A stretch of DNA of 64,000 nt from JACPDI01 sp035463475 (GCA_035463475.1 DATHTE010000136.1:1-64000), one strand, 5' to 3'. Positions 51,896 through 60,778 are shown, counted from the stretch's first letter. Program-made: numbers and translations. The notes: generated by a model not told the origin, from the sequence alone.

Positions 51896-52099
51896 ATGGC
51901 GACACTCAACGGCACAATCAAACGTCTGACAACGAAGGGTTTCGGGTTCATCGCGGCGAGCGATGGCAACGAGTACTTCTTTCACAGCTCGGCCTGCACC
52001 CAGGCCCGCTTCGAGGACCTGCGCGAAGGGCAACCGGTCACGTTCGAGCGGGGCCAGGGCCCCAAGGGCCCCCGCGGCGAGAACGTCCGTCCCGCGTAG
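51896..52099 (+). CDS. Cold-shock-domain protein
   Basis: 67 residues, a single five-stranded OB-fold cold-shock domain that binds single-stranded nucleic acid. RNP1 is KGFGFIAA (residues about 14-21); RNP2 is EYFFHSS, where canonical CspA has VFVHFS, so the motif is slightly altered but keeps the aromatic and histidine residues. The rest (AFxDLREGQPVTFE-like pattern and a charged tail) is normal. Monocistronic, with a long spacer upstream. Confidence 0.92.
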   Translation: MATLNGTIKRLTTKGFGFIAASDGNEYFFHSSACTQARFEDLREGQPVTFERGQGPKGPRGENVRPA

Positions 52100-52242
52100 G
52101 CGGAAGCGCGACGGCGAAGCGTCGTGACGTGCGTCGTGGCCGGATCGCAGCGGCCGCGACACGGCCGCGACGGCTTTGCCCGACAGACCGCGCCCGTGAT
52201 GGGCCGGGGCGGGCCTCGACGGATCGCCGGTGATCCCCGTGA

Positions 52243-52434
52243 CTACACCGACACCCAGGTTTCAACCTTGCTCAGGTTTACGCCGACGCTGCACTCGCCG
52301 GAGCGCGCGCACACGTAGATCGTGGACCCATATGTGGTGGCTCCCAGCTTTCGTTGGATCTTCGTCTGCGGGTGATGGCAAACGGGACAGTCGTGAACAG
52401 ACGGCGGCAGGTCTTTGCGTTTTGGCTGCATCAT
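52243..52434 (-). CDS. Small zinc-ribbon protein
   Basis: 63 residues (or 62 from the second ATG). Two cysteine pairs, CPVCHHPQ near the N-terminus and CARSGEC near the C-terminus, fit a treble-clef or zinc-ribbon site. Between them lies YGSTIYV, a beta-strand-like stretch. The start ATG overlaps the stop of an upstream small frame (ATGA, 52431-52434), which supports both as genes of one operon. Family and partner unknown; convergent with the cold-shock gene. Confidence 0.6.
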   Translation of the reverse strand: MMQPKRKDLPPSVHDCPVCHHPQTKIQRKLGATTYGSTIYVCARSGECSVGVNLSKVETWVSV

Positions 52435-52649
52435 GATTGGTCTCGATCTTTCTGGGTCGTCGCGGCCCGGGCGCATCCGATCGGCAGGAACTGCACCCCG
52501 GCGGCCAGACGCACCGCGCTGGCAGGTATGAACGCCGTCCGGGCACGGCGCTGAACGCGCGCCTCGCTTTCGCGGGCGCGCTGCTCCAAGCGCCGCCATC
52601 TTTCGTCAGAAGTCAGGATTCCGGGATCTGGAGAAGGACTCTCGACCAT
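52431..52649 (-). CDS. Small protein of unknown function, upstream of the zinc-ribbon gene
   Basis: 72 residues. The N-terminal half is a charged amphipathic helix (SDERWRRLEQRARESEARVQ); the C-terminal half is more hydrophobic (SAVRLAAGVQFLPIGCARA). No known domain recognised. The stop overlaps the zinc-ribbon start by four bases, the main evidence that it is real; only a weak GGGGTG lies before the ATG. Confidence 0.4.
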   Translation of the reverse strand: MVESPSPDPGILTSDERWRRLEQRARESEARVQRRARTAFIPASAVRLAAGVQFLPIGCARAATTQKDRDQS

Positions 52650-52779
52650 CGCTGCACCCCGTAGCGTGGAAACACTGACCTCAGGTGCAGCGGCTCGCCC
52701 GGTGACGGGCTACCACATCGAAGTTGAACTCACTGTGGACGTCTGACCCGCCCTCAGCGTATCACGTCCTCGTGCGCGG

Positions 52780-53052
52780 TCACTCCTTCACGACTTTCGC
52801 CACCTGACGAATCCCTTCAACGTGAACGCCGGCCCGACGCCGCGCGGCCACGCACTCGACCTCGCGCACCGTCCATTTGTCAGGCGTATACCGGTAGTCG
52901 ACTCGCTCCGCCGGCACCCGCTCGAGCAGCGCCAGCGTCTCAGGCAACTGCGCTTCCAGGATGGCCAGGATGTCACCGTCGGGGACGAGGTCGATGTACT
53001 TGAAGTAGTACTCGGCCGCCTCCCCGCGGTCGGGTCTGCTGTTTCCAATCAT
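52780..53052 (-). CDS. Truncated DinB-family protein
   Basis: 90 residues. The first 60 match the start of DinB-fold proteins: AAEYYFKYIDLVPDGDI, QLPETLALLERVP and YTPDKWTVREV. A full protein of this type would continue with an LGHVIDxER-like metal helix for about 100 more residues. Here the match stops abruptly after REVE and the frame runs on for some 26 unrelated residues. Other frames beyond do not restore it, so a deletion or recombination is likely. It overlaps the end of the upstream gene (ATGA, 53049-53052). Confidence 0.55.
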   Translation of the reverse strand: MIGNSRPDRGEAAEYYFKYIDLVPDGDILAILEAQLPETLALLERVPAERVDYRYTPDKWTVREVECVAARRRAGVHVEGIRQVAKVVKE

Positions 53053-53786
53053 CGTTCCTCCACACCTTTTCGCCACCTGATGTCGTGTCCCTCTCGCCGG
53101 TCCACGAATCCAGTGACTGCCCCTGTGGCGTCCCGTTGAAAGATCCGGCGCGTGCGCGGCTGGCCAGGAGCGAAGAAGACGTCCGCGGTTTCCGGGCGGT
53201 AGGTGGTCGCCGCACGTCCCGTCCGCTCCGAGATCAGTTGGCCTGACCCACACGTGATGCGAGTGCTGATCTGCGCTGTGAGCGCATAGGTTCCGGCGTA
53301 CGCGCACAACTGCTCCGCCGTCAGTCGCGCGGCGGGCGGATCGTCGAGCACCGCCATGACGTGGCTGGCGATCAGGCGCCAGCCGGCCGGCGTCTTGAGC
53401 CACGTATCAGTGGTACGAAAGCGGGTGGCCACCAGCTGCCCGAAGTAGTCCAGGCGTTCGTGATCCTCGTGAGTGGCCACGGCAAGGTCTCCATGGAGCG
53501 CCAACCGGAACGAGGCGACCCTGATCGAGCCCTCGAGTCCCGCGGGCAATGGCGTCAGCTCCTTCAACAGCTCGGACTTGCCGCGGACGATGCCGTTCTC
53601 GTCGACGTGGATCATGGAGTCGTGGAGGAGAGTGCGCCAGACCTCGACCCGTCCAGGCGCAATCGCGTCGAGCAGGTCCTGCGTGGCTTGCCGCAGGTGC
53701 GCCTCGACGTCGGCTGAAGGCGCCTGGTCTCCATTGGCGCCGGCCGGCCACCACAGCAACAGGCACACGAGCAACGTACGTGTCAT
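53049..53786 (-). CDS. Exported DUF4440/NTF2-like protein
   Basis: 245 residues. A signal peptide (1-19) is followed by an NTF2-like DUF4440 domain (about 28-155): DAIAPGRVEVWRTLLHDSMI, IVRGKSELLKELTPLP and DTWLKTPAGWRLIASHVMAV. A C-terminal DUF3471-like beta domain (about 165-245, YAGTYALTAQISTRI) completes it. Such proteins have a cone-shaped pocket; this one has no known reaction. Coupled to the truncated DinB gene downstream by a four-base overlap. Confidence 0.8.
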   Translation of the reverse strand: MTRTLLVCLLLWWPAGANGDQAPSADVEAHLRQATQDLLDAIAPGRVEVWRTLLHDSMIHVDENGIVRGKSELLKELTPLPAGLEGSIRVASFRLALHGDLAVATHEDHERLDYFGQLVATRFRTTDTWLKTPAGWRLIASHVMAVLDDPPAARLTAEQLCAYAGTYALTAQISTRITCGSGQLISERTGRAATTYRPETADVFFAPGQPRTRRIFQRDATGAVTGFVDRREGHDIRWRKGVEER

Positions 53787-53936
53787 GGTCTCAGGACCTC
53801 GATTCGCGCGATGAAGCGGCCAGGCTCCGTGCGAACGTACACTGGTCGGCCTGCGGGATGCGCGTCGCAGGTATGGGATTGTAAGTGAACAGGATGCGGT
53901 CGTGGCGGTGAGCGGCGGCCGGATCTAGGCATCCTC

Positions 53937-55040
53937 TTACGCCGGGGCTTCGTCGCCCGGCGACGCGACGCGAGTAAGAGATGTGTCGAGAACCACTTTG
54001 CCGATGCTGCGGCCGCTCTGCAGGAATCGCATCGCCGCCGGCGCCTGATCGAATGGAAACTGCCGCCCGACGAGCGGCGGCTCCGGGCAGAGCGAACGAA
54101 GCGCGGCGTAGGCCTCGGGCAGACGATCCGCCCGGTCCCACAACCAGATCAGGTTGTAGCCGATCACGCTCCGGTTCAGGGTCATCAGCCGCAGCGGGTC
54201 GATCCGGTGGCGGCGCAGGTAGCGCACGAGGAGCCGTGGATCGACTGCGCGTCGGCCGCCCGGCATGAAATCCGCCGCGCCGTACACGACCAGACGGCCG
54301 CGAGGGCGCAACCGTGCGAACGCCGGCTCGAGAAACGGGCCGGCGACCGCATCGAAGACAACGTCGAAGCCGTCGGATGTCACGGCGTGAAGCGCTCTGT
54401 CCAGCTGATCGCCGAAGCGCCGGCGATCGCGAACGATGACGAGCTCGGGTGAGAACCCGTAGCGCTTCACCAGAAACTGTCGCTTCTCCTCGCGGCCGAC
54501 GGTCGCCACGATGCGGGCGCCAATCGAGCGGAGGATCGCGAGCGCACACAGGCCGACGCCGCCCGCCGCGGAATGCAGCAGGACCAGCTCGCCATTCGTG
54601 ACCCGCGCCTGCTCAACGAGGCCATACCACGCGGTCAGCCCCTGCGCGGGGAATGCAGCCGCCTGCGCCATCGTCCAGCCCGGTGGGATGCGCGACAGCA
54701 GATGGGCGGGAGCGTTCAGGACGGTGGCGTACGCGCCAAAGCGTATCAGCCCGGCCACCGCATCACCTGCGCGCAGGCCGGCGTGGGCGGAGGCCTCGTG
54801 TCCTCGTGCGGGGGGGACCGTTTCCTCGATCACGCCGGCGAACTCGAGGCCGGGAACGAACGGCCCTTTGGGCGTGGCGGAGTACAGGCCGAGGCAGGCA
54901 AAGATGTCCGCGAAATTGAGGCCGACGGTTTTCACGCGGACGCGCGCCTCGCCGGCCGCGGGCGGCGGCAGCGTCTCGCTCTGTTTTCTCAGCCGGGCGA
55001 GCGACCCGGCCCGGTTGATCCGCCAGACGTCACGTGTCAC
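53937..55040 (-). CDS. MDR-family zinc-type dehydrogenase / quinone oxidoreductase
   Basis: 367 residues. GroES-like N-terminal domain (VGLNFADIFACLGLY and VPGLEFAGVIEE), then a Rossmann NADPH domain with the glycine motif LLHSAAGGVGLCALAIL (about residue 155). Close in pattern to VAT-1/QOR-like enzymes and lacks the structural and catalytic zinc ligands, so it is probably an NADPH:quinone or enone reductase. The start is GTG at 55040; the frame stays open upstream but the extra 38 residues do not look coding. It is divergent from the TrpB2 gene. Confidence 0.85.
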   Translation of the reverse strand: MTRDVWRINRAGSLARLRKQSETLPPPAAGEARVRVKTVGLNFADIFACLGLYSATPKGPFVPGLEFAGVIEETVPPARGHEASAHAGLRAGDAVAGLIRFGAYATVLNAPAHLLSRIPPGWTMAQAAAFPAQGLTAWYGLVEQARVTNGELVLLHSAAGGVGLCALAILRSIGARIVATVGREEKRQFLVKRYGFSPELVIVRDRRRFGDQLDRALHAVTSDGFDVVFDAVAGPFLEPAFARLRPRGRLVVYGAADFMPGGRRAVDPRLLVRYLRRHRIDPLRLMTLNRSVIGYNLIWLWDRADRLPEAYAALRSLCPEPPLVGRQFPFDQAPAAMRFLQSGRSIGKVVLDTSLTRVASPGDEAPA

Positions 55041-55172
55041 GGCCGACCCCGCCAATCCTGGTACGATCCCGGCCTTGCCCCGATGGCAGATTGCCCGAGC
55101 ATGTCGCGGCACCGCAGATTCTCGCTCCTCTTTGTGAGAAGATGCGCCCCACAAACCCGAGAGAGGCCTGCC

Positions 55173-56483
55173 GTGACCGACACGAAGATCACGTTACCCG
55201 AATCGGAGATCCCGACACACTTCTACAACATCGCCCCGGACCTGCTTACGCCGCTACCGCCGCCGCTGAACCCCGGCACTCGCCAGCCGATCGGCCCCGA
55301 GGCCCTCGCGCCGATCTTCCCTGCCGGCCTCATTGCGCAGGAAGTGTCTCAGGAACGGTTCATCGAAGTCCCCCACGAGGTGCGCGACATCTACCGTCTC
55401 TACCGGCCGAGCCCGATGTTCCGCGCGCGCGCGCTTGAGGAAGCGCTCGATACGCCCGCGCGCATCTACTACAAGTCGGAGCACGTGAGCCCCGTCGGCA
55501 GCCACAAACTCAACACCGCGCTCATGCAGGCGTGGGTCAATAAACAGGAGGGCGTCAAGCGTCTGGCCACGGAGACGGGCGCCGGGCAGTGGGGCAGCGC
55601 GCTCGCGTGCGCCTGCCAGCTCATGGGCCTCGCCTGCATGGTGTACATGGTGCGCGTCAGCTACGACCAGAAGCCGTACCGCCGCGTCATGATGAAGGCC
55701 TACGGCGCGGACGTGGTGGCGAGCCCGTCGCCGCTCACCGCCGCGGGCCGAGCGGTCCTCGCCGAAGAGCCGGACACGCCGGGAAGCCTCGGCATTGCGA
55801 TCTCCGAGGCGGTGGAAGATGCCGCGGGGCGCGACGATACGAAGTACTCGCTCGGCAGCGTGCTCAATCACGTCCTGCTGCACCAGACCATCATCGGCCA
55901 GGAAGCAAAGAAGCAGATGGAGCTCGCCGGCGACTACCCCGACATCCTGATCGCCTGCCACGGCGGCGGCAGCAACTTCGCCGGCCTCGTCTTCCCCTTC
56001 CTGCGCGACAAGATCGCCGGCTCGCGAAAGGCGCTGCGCGCGATCGCCGTGGAACCTTCGGCGTGCCCCAGCCTCACGGCAGGCGTTCGTGAGTACGACT
56101 TCGGCGATCGGGCCGGCACCACGCCGCTGATGATGATGCATACCCTCGGACATACCTTCACGCCGGCACCCGTCCACGCCGGGGGGCTGCGTTACCACGG
56201 TTCCGCCCCGCTGGTGAGCCATCTCCTTGCCGCGGGCCTGGTGGAGGCCGAGGCGTACCACCAGGGAGAGGTCTTCGAGAGCGCCGTGCAATTCGCGCGC
56301 TGCGAGGGCACGATTCCCGCGCCCGAATCCGCGCATGCGATCCACAGCGTCGTCCGTCACGCCCTCGAGGCGCGCGAGGCGGGTCGGCCGACAACCATCC
56401 TCTTCAACCTCTCCGGTCACGGGCTCTTCGACCTGGCGGCGTACGAGTCGCACCTGACCGGGAAGATGGACGCATCGGCGTAG
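55173..56483 (+). CDS. trpB: TrpB2-type tryptophan synthase beta chain
   Basis: 436 residues. The Schiff-base lysine lies in VGSHKLNTA (K112), the phosphate loop in CHGGGSNFAGL, and GLRYHGSAPLVSHL near the C-terminus. The extended N-terminus (about 60 residues before RPSPMFRARALEEALD) marks the TrpB2 subgroup, which works without a tight alpha subunit and joins indole to serine. No trpA or other trp gene is adjacent; its position beside DAHP synthase fits aromatic biosynthesis. The start is GTG 55173 with GAGAGG seven bases upstream. Confidence 0.92.
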   Translation: MTDTKITLPESEIPTHFYNIAPDLLTPLPPPLNPGTRQPIGPEALAPIFPAGLIAQEVSQERFIEVPHEVRDIYRLYRPSPMFRARALEEALDTPARIYYKSEHVSPVGSHKLNTALMQAWVNKQEGVKRLATETGAGQWGSALACACQLMGLACMVYMVRVSYDQKPYRRVMMKAYGADVVASPSPLTAAGRAVLAEEPDTPGSLGIAISEAVEDAAGRDDTKYSLGSVLNHVLLHQTIIGQEAKKQMELAGDYPDILIACHGGGSNFAGLVFPFLRDKIAGSRKALRAIAVEPSACPSLTAGVREYDFGDRAGTTPLMMMHTLGHTFTPAPVHAGGLRYHGSAPLVSHLLAAGLVEAEAYHQGEVFESAVQFARCEGTIPAPESAHAIHSVVRHALEAREAGRPTTILFNLSGHGLFDLAAYESHLTGKMDASA

Positions 56484-56516
56484 AGGGCATCGCCGGCCAG
56501 GCCGAAGGCATGACGA

Positions 56517-57578
56517 ATGTTCCGACGCACAGACGACCTTCGCATCAAGGAGGTTCGCCCGCTCATCCCGCCCGCGATCCTGCAGGAGGAGATCCCGCTG
56601 AGCGAGCGGGCGTCGAACGTCGTCGCGGACGCGCGCGCGGCCATCGCCGCGATCGTCGGGGGCGGGGACGATCGGCTCGTCGTCGTCGCCGGGCCGTGCT
56701 CGATCCACGACACGCAGGCCGCGCTCGAGTACGCGTCCAGGCTGAAGCGAATCGCGGATTCCGCTGCGGACGCCCTGCTCGTCGTGATGCGCGCGTACTT
56801 CGAGAAGCCGCGCACGGTCGTGGGGTGGAAGGGCCTCATCAACGACCCGGACCTCGACGGCAGCTATCACATCAACAAGGGGCTGCGACTCGCACGTCAC
56901 CTGCTGCTGGACGTGAACGAGCTCGGCCTGCCGACGGGATCCGAGTTTCTCGACACCCAGATTCCCCAGCACATTGCCGACCTGACGTCGTGGGTGTGCA
57001 TCGGCGCCCGAACGACCGAGAGCCAGGTACACCGAGAGATGGCGTCCGGATTGTCGATGCCCGTGGGCTTCAAGAACGGCACGGATGGTGACACACAGGT
57101 CGCCATCGACGCCGTGCTGGCCGCGCGCCGGCAGCACTGGTTCCCGGGCGTCACGAAGCAGGGCGTCTCCGCCATCCTGCAGACGACTGGCAACGAGTCG
57201 TGCCATGTGATCCTCCGGGGTGGGACGCGGACCGGTCCGAACTACCACGCCGAGCGGATCGAGACCGTGACCGGCGCGCTGGCGCGGCTCGGCCTCCCCG
57301 CACGGCTGATGGTGGACTGCTCCCACGGCAACAGCGAGCGCGACCCCACTCGACAGGCGAGCGTGGCCTCGGACCTCGCGCGACAGGTCGGAGCCGGTTC
57401 AACCCGCATTTTCGGCGTCATGCTCGAGAGCCATCTGGTTGCCGGCCGGCAGGATCACGGACCGGGGGTGCCGCTGGTGTACGGCCAGAGCATCACCGAC
57501 GCCTGCATCGGCATCGACGAGACCGAAACGATCCTGCAGGAGCTGCGGGAGGCCGTGAGGCGGCGCCGCGGAGCGTGA
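56517..57578 (+). CDS. aroF: Class I DAHP synthase (3-deoxy-7-phosphoheptulonate synthase)
   Basis: 353 residues. Joins phosphoenolpyruvate and erythrose 4-phosphate as the first step of the shikimate pathway. Hallmarks are AGPCSIHD (Cys61 metal ligand), RAYFEKPRTVVGWKGLIND, FKNGTDGD, ILRGGTRTGPNY and VDCSHGNSER. Length and motifs match E. coli AroF/G/H; which amino acid inhibits it cannot be told. It starts 33 bases after trpB and so probably shares its transcript, an aromatic amino-acid pair. Confidence 0.93.
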   Translation: MFRRTDDLRIKEVRPLIPPAILQEEIPLSERASNVVADARAAIAAIVGGGDDRLVVVAGPCSIHDTQAALEYASRLKRIADSAADALLVVMRAYFEKPRTVVGWKGLINDPDLDGSYHINKGLRLARHLLLDVNELGLPTGSEFLDTQIPQHIADLTSWVCIGARTTESQVHREMASGLSMPVGFKNGTDGDTQVAIDAVLAARRQHWFPGVTKQGVSAILQTTGNESCHVILRGGTRTGPNYHAERIETVTGALARLGLPARLMVDCSHGNSERDPTRQASVASDLARQVGAGSTRIFGVMLESHLVAGRQDHGPGVPLVYGQSITDACIGIDETETILQELREAVRRRRGA

Positions 57579-57789
57579 AGGGTGCCCCTATCCGATCGTG
57601 AGCGCCAGGACGTCACCCGTGGTGTCGCGGGCGGTCACCGCGGTTCGGCTGACCCGCGTCGAGCCGCCCGGAGCGTAGACAAGCTGAACACCCACGACCA
57701 TCTCGCCGGCGCACGTGATGAACTCCTGAACGCGTTTACACGGGACGCCACTCGTGCTATTGCGTGGTCGCGCAGGAAGGTCGCCGCCT

Positions 57790-58740
57790 ATGCACGACTA
57801 CGGCTTCACACGCCGCGAGTTCATGAAGTGGGCGCTCGCGGCAACGGCGGTCACGGAGTTCTCTCGCGCGTTTCTTCCCAAGCTGCAGGCTGCGGTTCAG
57901 CAGGCTGTGAAAGAGTACCCGCTCATCTGGATGCAGGACTCCGCCTGCAGTGGCTGTTCCGTCTCCGTCATCAATACCATTCATCCCAGCATCAAGAACG
58001 TCATCCTCGATCAGATTTTGCCGGGCCATCAGCTCTTCCTGAACTACCACTCCACGTTGATGGCCGCGACGGGGGCGATGTCAACCGGGGCCGCGATCGA
58101 GACGGCGCGCGCGCACAAGGGGAAGTACATCTTCATTGTCGAAGGGGCAATCCCGACGCGCGAGGATGGCATCTACGGCACACTCGGCGAGGAGCATGAC
58201 GCACCCGTGTCGATGATGCAGTGGCTCCGGCGGCTCGCGCCGGACGCGATGGCCGTGCTGACCGTAGGTACGTGCGCGGCGTACGGCGGCGTGGCGGCAG
58301 CACGGCCGAATCCGAGCGGGGCCGTTGGCGTCGGCGAGTTGCTGAAGACGCTGAGCATCTCGACGCCGGTCGTGAACATCCCCGGCTGTCCGTGCCATCC
58401 CGACTGGTTCATTGGGACCGTCGCCCGCGTCCTGCTGTACGGGCTGCCCAAGCCGCAGGAGCTCGACGCCGCAGGACGGCTGAAGATCTACTTCGGCAAG
58501 AGCGTGCACAACCGGTGCATCAACCGCGACTACCTGGACGAAGGCGTCTTCGCCACCCAGTTCGGAGAAGTCGGCTGTCTGCTGGAGATCGGCTGCAAGG
58601 GGCCGTTTACCTACGGGGACTGCCCCGTGCGCCAGTGGAACAGCGGCGTGAACTGGTGCGTGAGCGCCAACGCGCCATGCATGGGGTGCACCGAGCCGGG
58701 ATTCCCGGACGCGCATTCGCCGCTCTATCAGAGGAGGTAG
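57790..58740 (+). CDS. NiFe hydrogenase small subunit with Tat signal
   Basis: 316 residues. Tat signal TRREFMKWALAATAV (from residue 7). Proximal cluster ligands: C53 and C56 in DSACSGCSVS, C162 in VGTCAAYGG, C200 in IPGCPCHPDW. Distal: H240, C243, C263, C269. Medial: C278, C297, C300. Residue 290 in NWCVSANAPCMGC is Cys where standard group 1 enzymes have Pro, so the medial cluster should be [4Fe-4S] instead of [3Fe-4S]. It oxidises H2 in the periplasm. AGGAAGG lies 10 bases before the ATG. First of the hydrogenase operon, 2 bases from the large subunit; no cytochrome b or hyp gene nearby. Confidence 0.92.
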   Translation: MHDYGFTRREFMKWALAATAVTEFSRAFLPKLQAAVQQAVKEYPLIWMQDSACSGCSVSVINTIHPSIKNVILDQILPGHQLFLNYHSTLMAATGAMSTGAAIETARAHKGKYIFIVEGAIPTREDGIYGTLGEEHDAPVSMMQWLRRLAPDAMAVLTVGTCAAYGGVAAARPNPSGAVGVGELLKTLSISTPVVNIPGCPCHPDWFIGTVARVLLYGLPKPQELDAAGRLKIYFGKSVHNRCINRDYLDEGVFATQFGEVGCLLEIGCKGPFTYGDCPVRQWNSGVNWCVSANAPCMGCTEPGFPDAHSPLYQRR

Positions 58741-58742
58741 CC

Positions 58743-60260
58743 GTGAGGACGCGCGTGGTCGTTGATCCGTTGACCCGGATCGAAGGGCACCTCCGGGTGG
58801 AAGCGGTCGTTGACAACGGGGTTGTCGTCGAAGCGCGCTCGAGCGGCACACTGTACCGCGGGTTCGAGCAGATTCTCGCGGGACGCGATCCGCTCGATGC
58901 CGTGCAGCTCACACAGCGGTTCTGCGGGGTCTGCCCGACCGCCCACGCTGTGGCATCGTCGCAGTGCCTCGACCATGCCTTCGGCATCATGCCGCCCGAC
59001 AACGGGCGGATCATTCGCAATCTGATTCAGGGCGCGAATTACATCCAGTCGCATGTTCTGCATTTCTACCACCTGGCGTCGCTCGATTTCGTGCGTGGCC
59101 CCGACGTCCCGCCCTTCGTGCCGCGCTATGAAGCGGACTACCGCCTGCCGAAGCGGACGAGCGACGACATCGTGAATCACTACGTGCAGGCGCTGCACAT
59201 CCGCCTCAAGGCGCATGAGATGTCCGCCGTCTTCTCCGGGAAGATGCCGCACTGCGCGTCGGTGGTGCCCGGCGGCGTCACCGTGACGCCGAGCGTTGAC
59301 AAGGTGACTACGTTTTTGTGGCGCTTGCGTGAGCTGCGGGACTTCATCGACAACGTCTACCTGCCGGACGTGCTCGCCATCGCCGAGGTATACCGCGACT
59401 ACGCCGAGGTGGGTCCGGGCTGTCGGGCGCTGCTGTCGTACGGCGCGTTCGATCTCGACAACGTGCCGGATGTGACCAGGCGCAGTCGGATGTTCGCCAT
59501 GGCCCGCTATCGCGACGGCCGTGTGGACTCGGTCGATCCGTCGCTCATCACCGAGGACGTCAGATACAGCTGGTACCGATCGCCCAGCCATCTGCGGCCG
59601 GCCGCGGGTGACACGGTGCCGGATCCATCCAAGGAGTCTGCGTACTCCTGGCTCAAGGCGCCGCGGTACGACAACGACACGTACGAAGTCGGTCCCCTTG
59701 CGCGCGCGGTCATCGCGCGCACGTCGGGCCAGAACACCACCTACATCAAGGCCATCGATTCGGCGCTGGCTGGCCTGCGGCTCTCGCCGAATCACCTCTT
59801 CTCGGTGATGGGACGGCACCTCGCGCGGGCGCTCGAGACGCAGGTCGTCGCCAACGCCATGGCTGACTGGGTGCTGCAGATCAAACTCGATCAGCCGGTG
59901 GCGACGGCGCACGTGATCCCCGACGAGGCCCACGGCTACGGCCTGTGGGACGCGTCACGCGGAGCGCTGGGACACTGGATCGCCATCAAGAACAAGCGCA
60001 TCGAGCGTTATCAGGCCGTGGTCCCGACGACGTGGAACGCCTCGCCGCACGACGACCGGGGACAGCCTGGCGCAATGGAGCAGGCCCTCGTTGGTGCGCC
60101 CGTCAAGGACTCGGAGAATCCTTTTGCAGTGGCTCGCATCGTGCGCTCCTTCGATCCCTGTATCGCGTGCGCGGTGCACCTCGTCACGCCGAAACGAACG
60201 TTGCTGCAGGAGATTCCGCTCGCAGCAGGGCGATGGCTGCCGCACCCGACCGGACCCTGA
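58743..60260 (+). CDS. NiFe hydrogenase large subunit
   Basis: 505 residues. The NiFe ligands are in L1, TQRFCGVCPTAH (C61, C64), and L2, SFDPCIACAVH (C473, C476). H479 would be the new C-terminus after maturation cleavage; the 26 residues that follow are an unusually long tail (common group 1 tails are about 15). The start GTG at 58743 follows the small-subunit stop by 2 bases, preceded by GAGGAGGTAG. Its end overlaps the protease gene by 28 bases. Phe replaces the common Ile in the RxCGxC motif. Probably a periplasmic uptake enzyme. Confidence 0.93.
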   Translation: MRTRVVVDPLTRIEGHLRVEAVVDNGVVVEARSSGTLYRGFEQILAGRDPLDAVQLTQRFCGVCPTAHAVASSQCLDHAFGIMPPDNGRIIRNLIQGANYIQSHVLHFYHLASLDFVRGPDVPPFVPRYEADYRLPKRTSDDIVNHYVQALHIRLKAHEMSAVFSGKMPHCASVVPGGVTVTPSVDKVTTFLWRLRELRDFIDNVYLPDVLAIAEVYRDYAEVGPGCRALLSYGAFDLDNVPDVTRRSRMFAMARYRDGRVDSVDPSLITEDVRYSWYRSPSHLRPAAGDTVPDPSKESAYSWLKAPRYDNDTYEVGPLARAVIARTSGQNTTYIKAIDSALAGLRLSPNHLFSVMGRHLARALETQVVANAMADWVLQIKLDQPVATAHVIPDEAHGYGLWDASRGALGHWIAIKNKRIERYQAVVPTTWNASPHDDRGQPGAMEQALVGAPVKDSENPFAVARIVRSFDPCIACAVHLVTPKRTLLQEIPLAAGRWLPHPTGP

Positions 60261-60778
60261 TCGTAGGAGTCGGCAACATCCTGCTGGCCGATGAAGGGCT
60301 GGGCGTGCACGTCGTGCGCGCCCTGCTCTCAGCCGACGCCGCACTCCCGTCCGAGGTGGATCTTCTCGACGCCGGGACGGCGCTGCTGAGTGTCCTGTCC
60401 GAGCTGCCTCGCTACGCGCGCGTGATTGTCGTCGACGCGATCCGGGCGGGCGGCCGCCCCGGAAGCGTCTATCAGCTGGACCTGCGCGCGGCGCTTCAGG
60501 AGCCGAAGCGTCCGCCCGATCAGTACTCGCTGCATCAGTGCGAGTTGATGGACGCCCTCCTGGTCGCTAGCCGGCTCGAGCTGTTGCCAGGGGAGCTTTT
60601 CCTCGTCGGTGCGGAGCCCGCGACATGCGCGCCGGCCACGGATTTGTCGCCGGCCCTCGCGCGGGCAGCGGAGCGCATCGTGTCGATGCTCCGCGGGATG
60701 GCGGCAACAGGCGCTTCTCCGGATAAGCGCCACACCTCGTGCGCGAATCGTTGCGAACCTCTGCGGGATTACCCGTGA
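60233..60778 (+). CDS. Hydrogenase maturation protease (HyaD/HybD-like)
   Basis: 181 residues. Endopeptidase that removes the C-terminal tail of the large subunit once nickel is inserted. The three nickel-sensing residues of HybD have counterparts: E21 in GNILLADEGLG, D68 in VIVVDAIRAGG and H101 in YSLHQCEL. The ATG lies 28 bases inside the large-subunit gene, a tight coupling that fits its dedicated role. The C-terminus (about 160-181, CANRCEPLRDYP) is slightly longer than usual. Confidence 0.9.
   Translation: MAAAPDRTLIVGVGNILLADEGLGVHVVRALLSADAALPSEVDLLDAGTALLSVLSELPRYARVIVVDAIRAGGRPGSVYQLDLRAALQEPKRPPDQYSLHQCELMDALLVASRLELLPGELFLVGAEPATCAPATDLSPALARAAERIVSMLRGMAATGASPDKRHTSCANRCEPLRDYP

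Noticed and set aside
55254..57326. Minus-strand frame opposite trpB and the DAHP synthase gene
   Set aside because: Both plus-strand genes carry full catalytic motifs; the antisense product has no recognisable domain.
57588..57790. Minus-strand open stretch between DAHP synthase and hydrogenase (ends VTARDTTGDVLALTIG)
   Set aside because: It reads like a beta-rich tail, but has no ribosome site or good start and would overlap the hydrogenase promoter region; unsupported without homologues.
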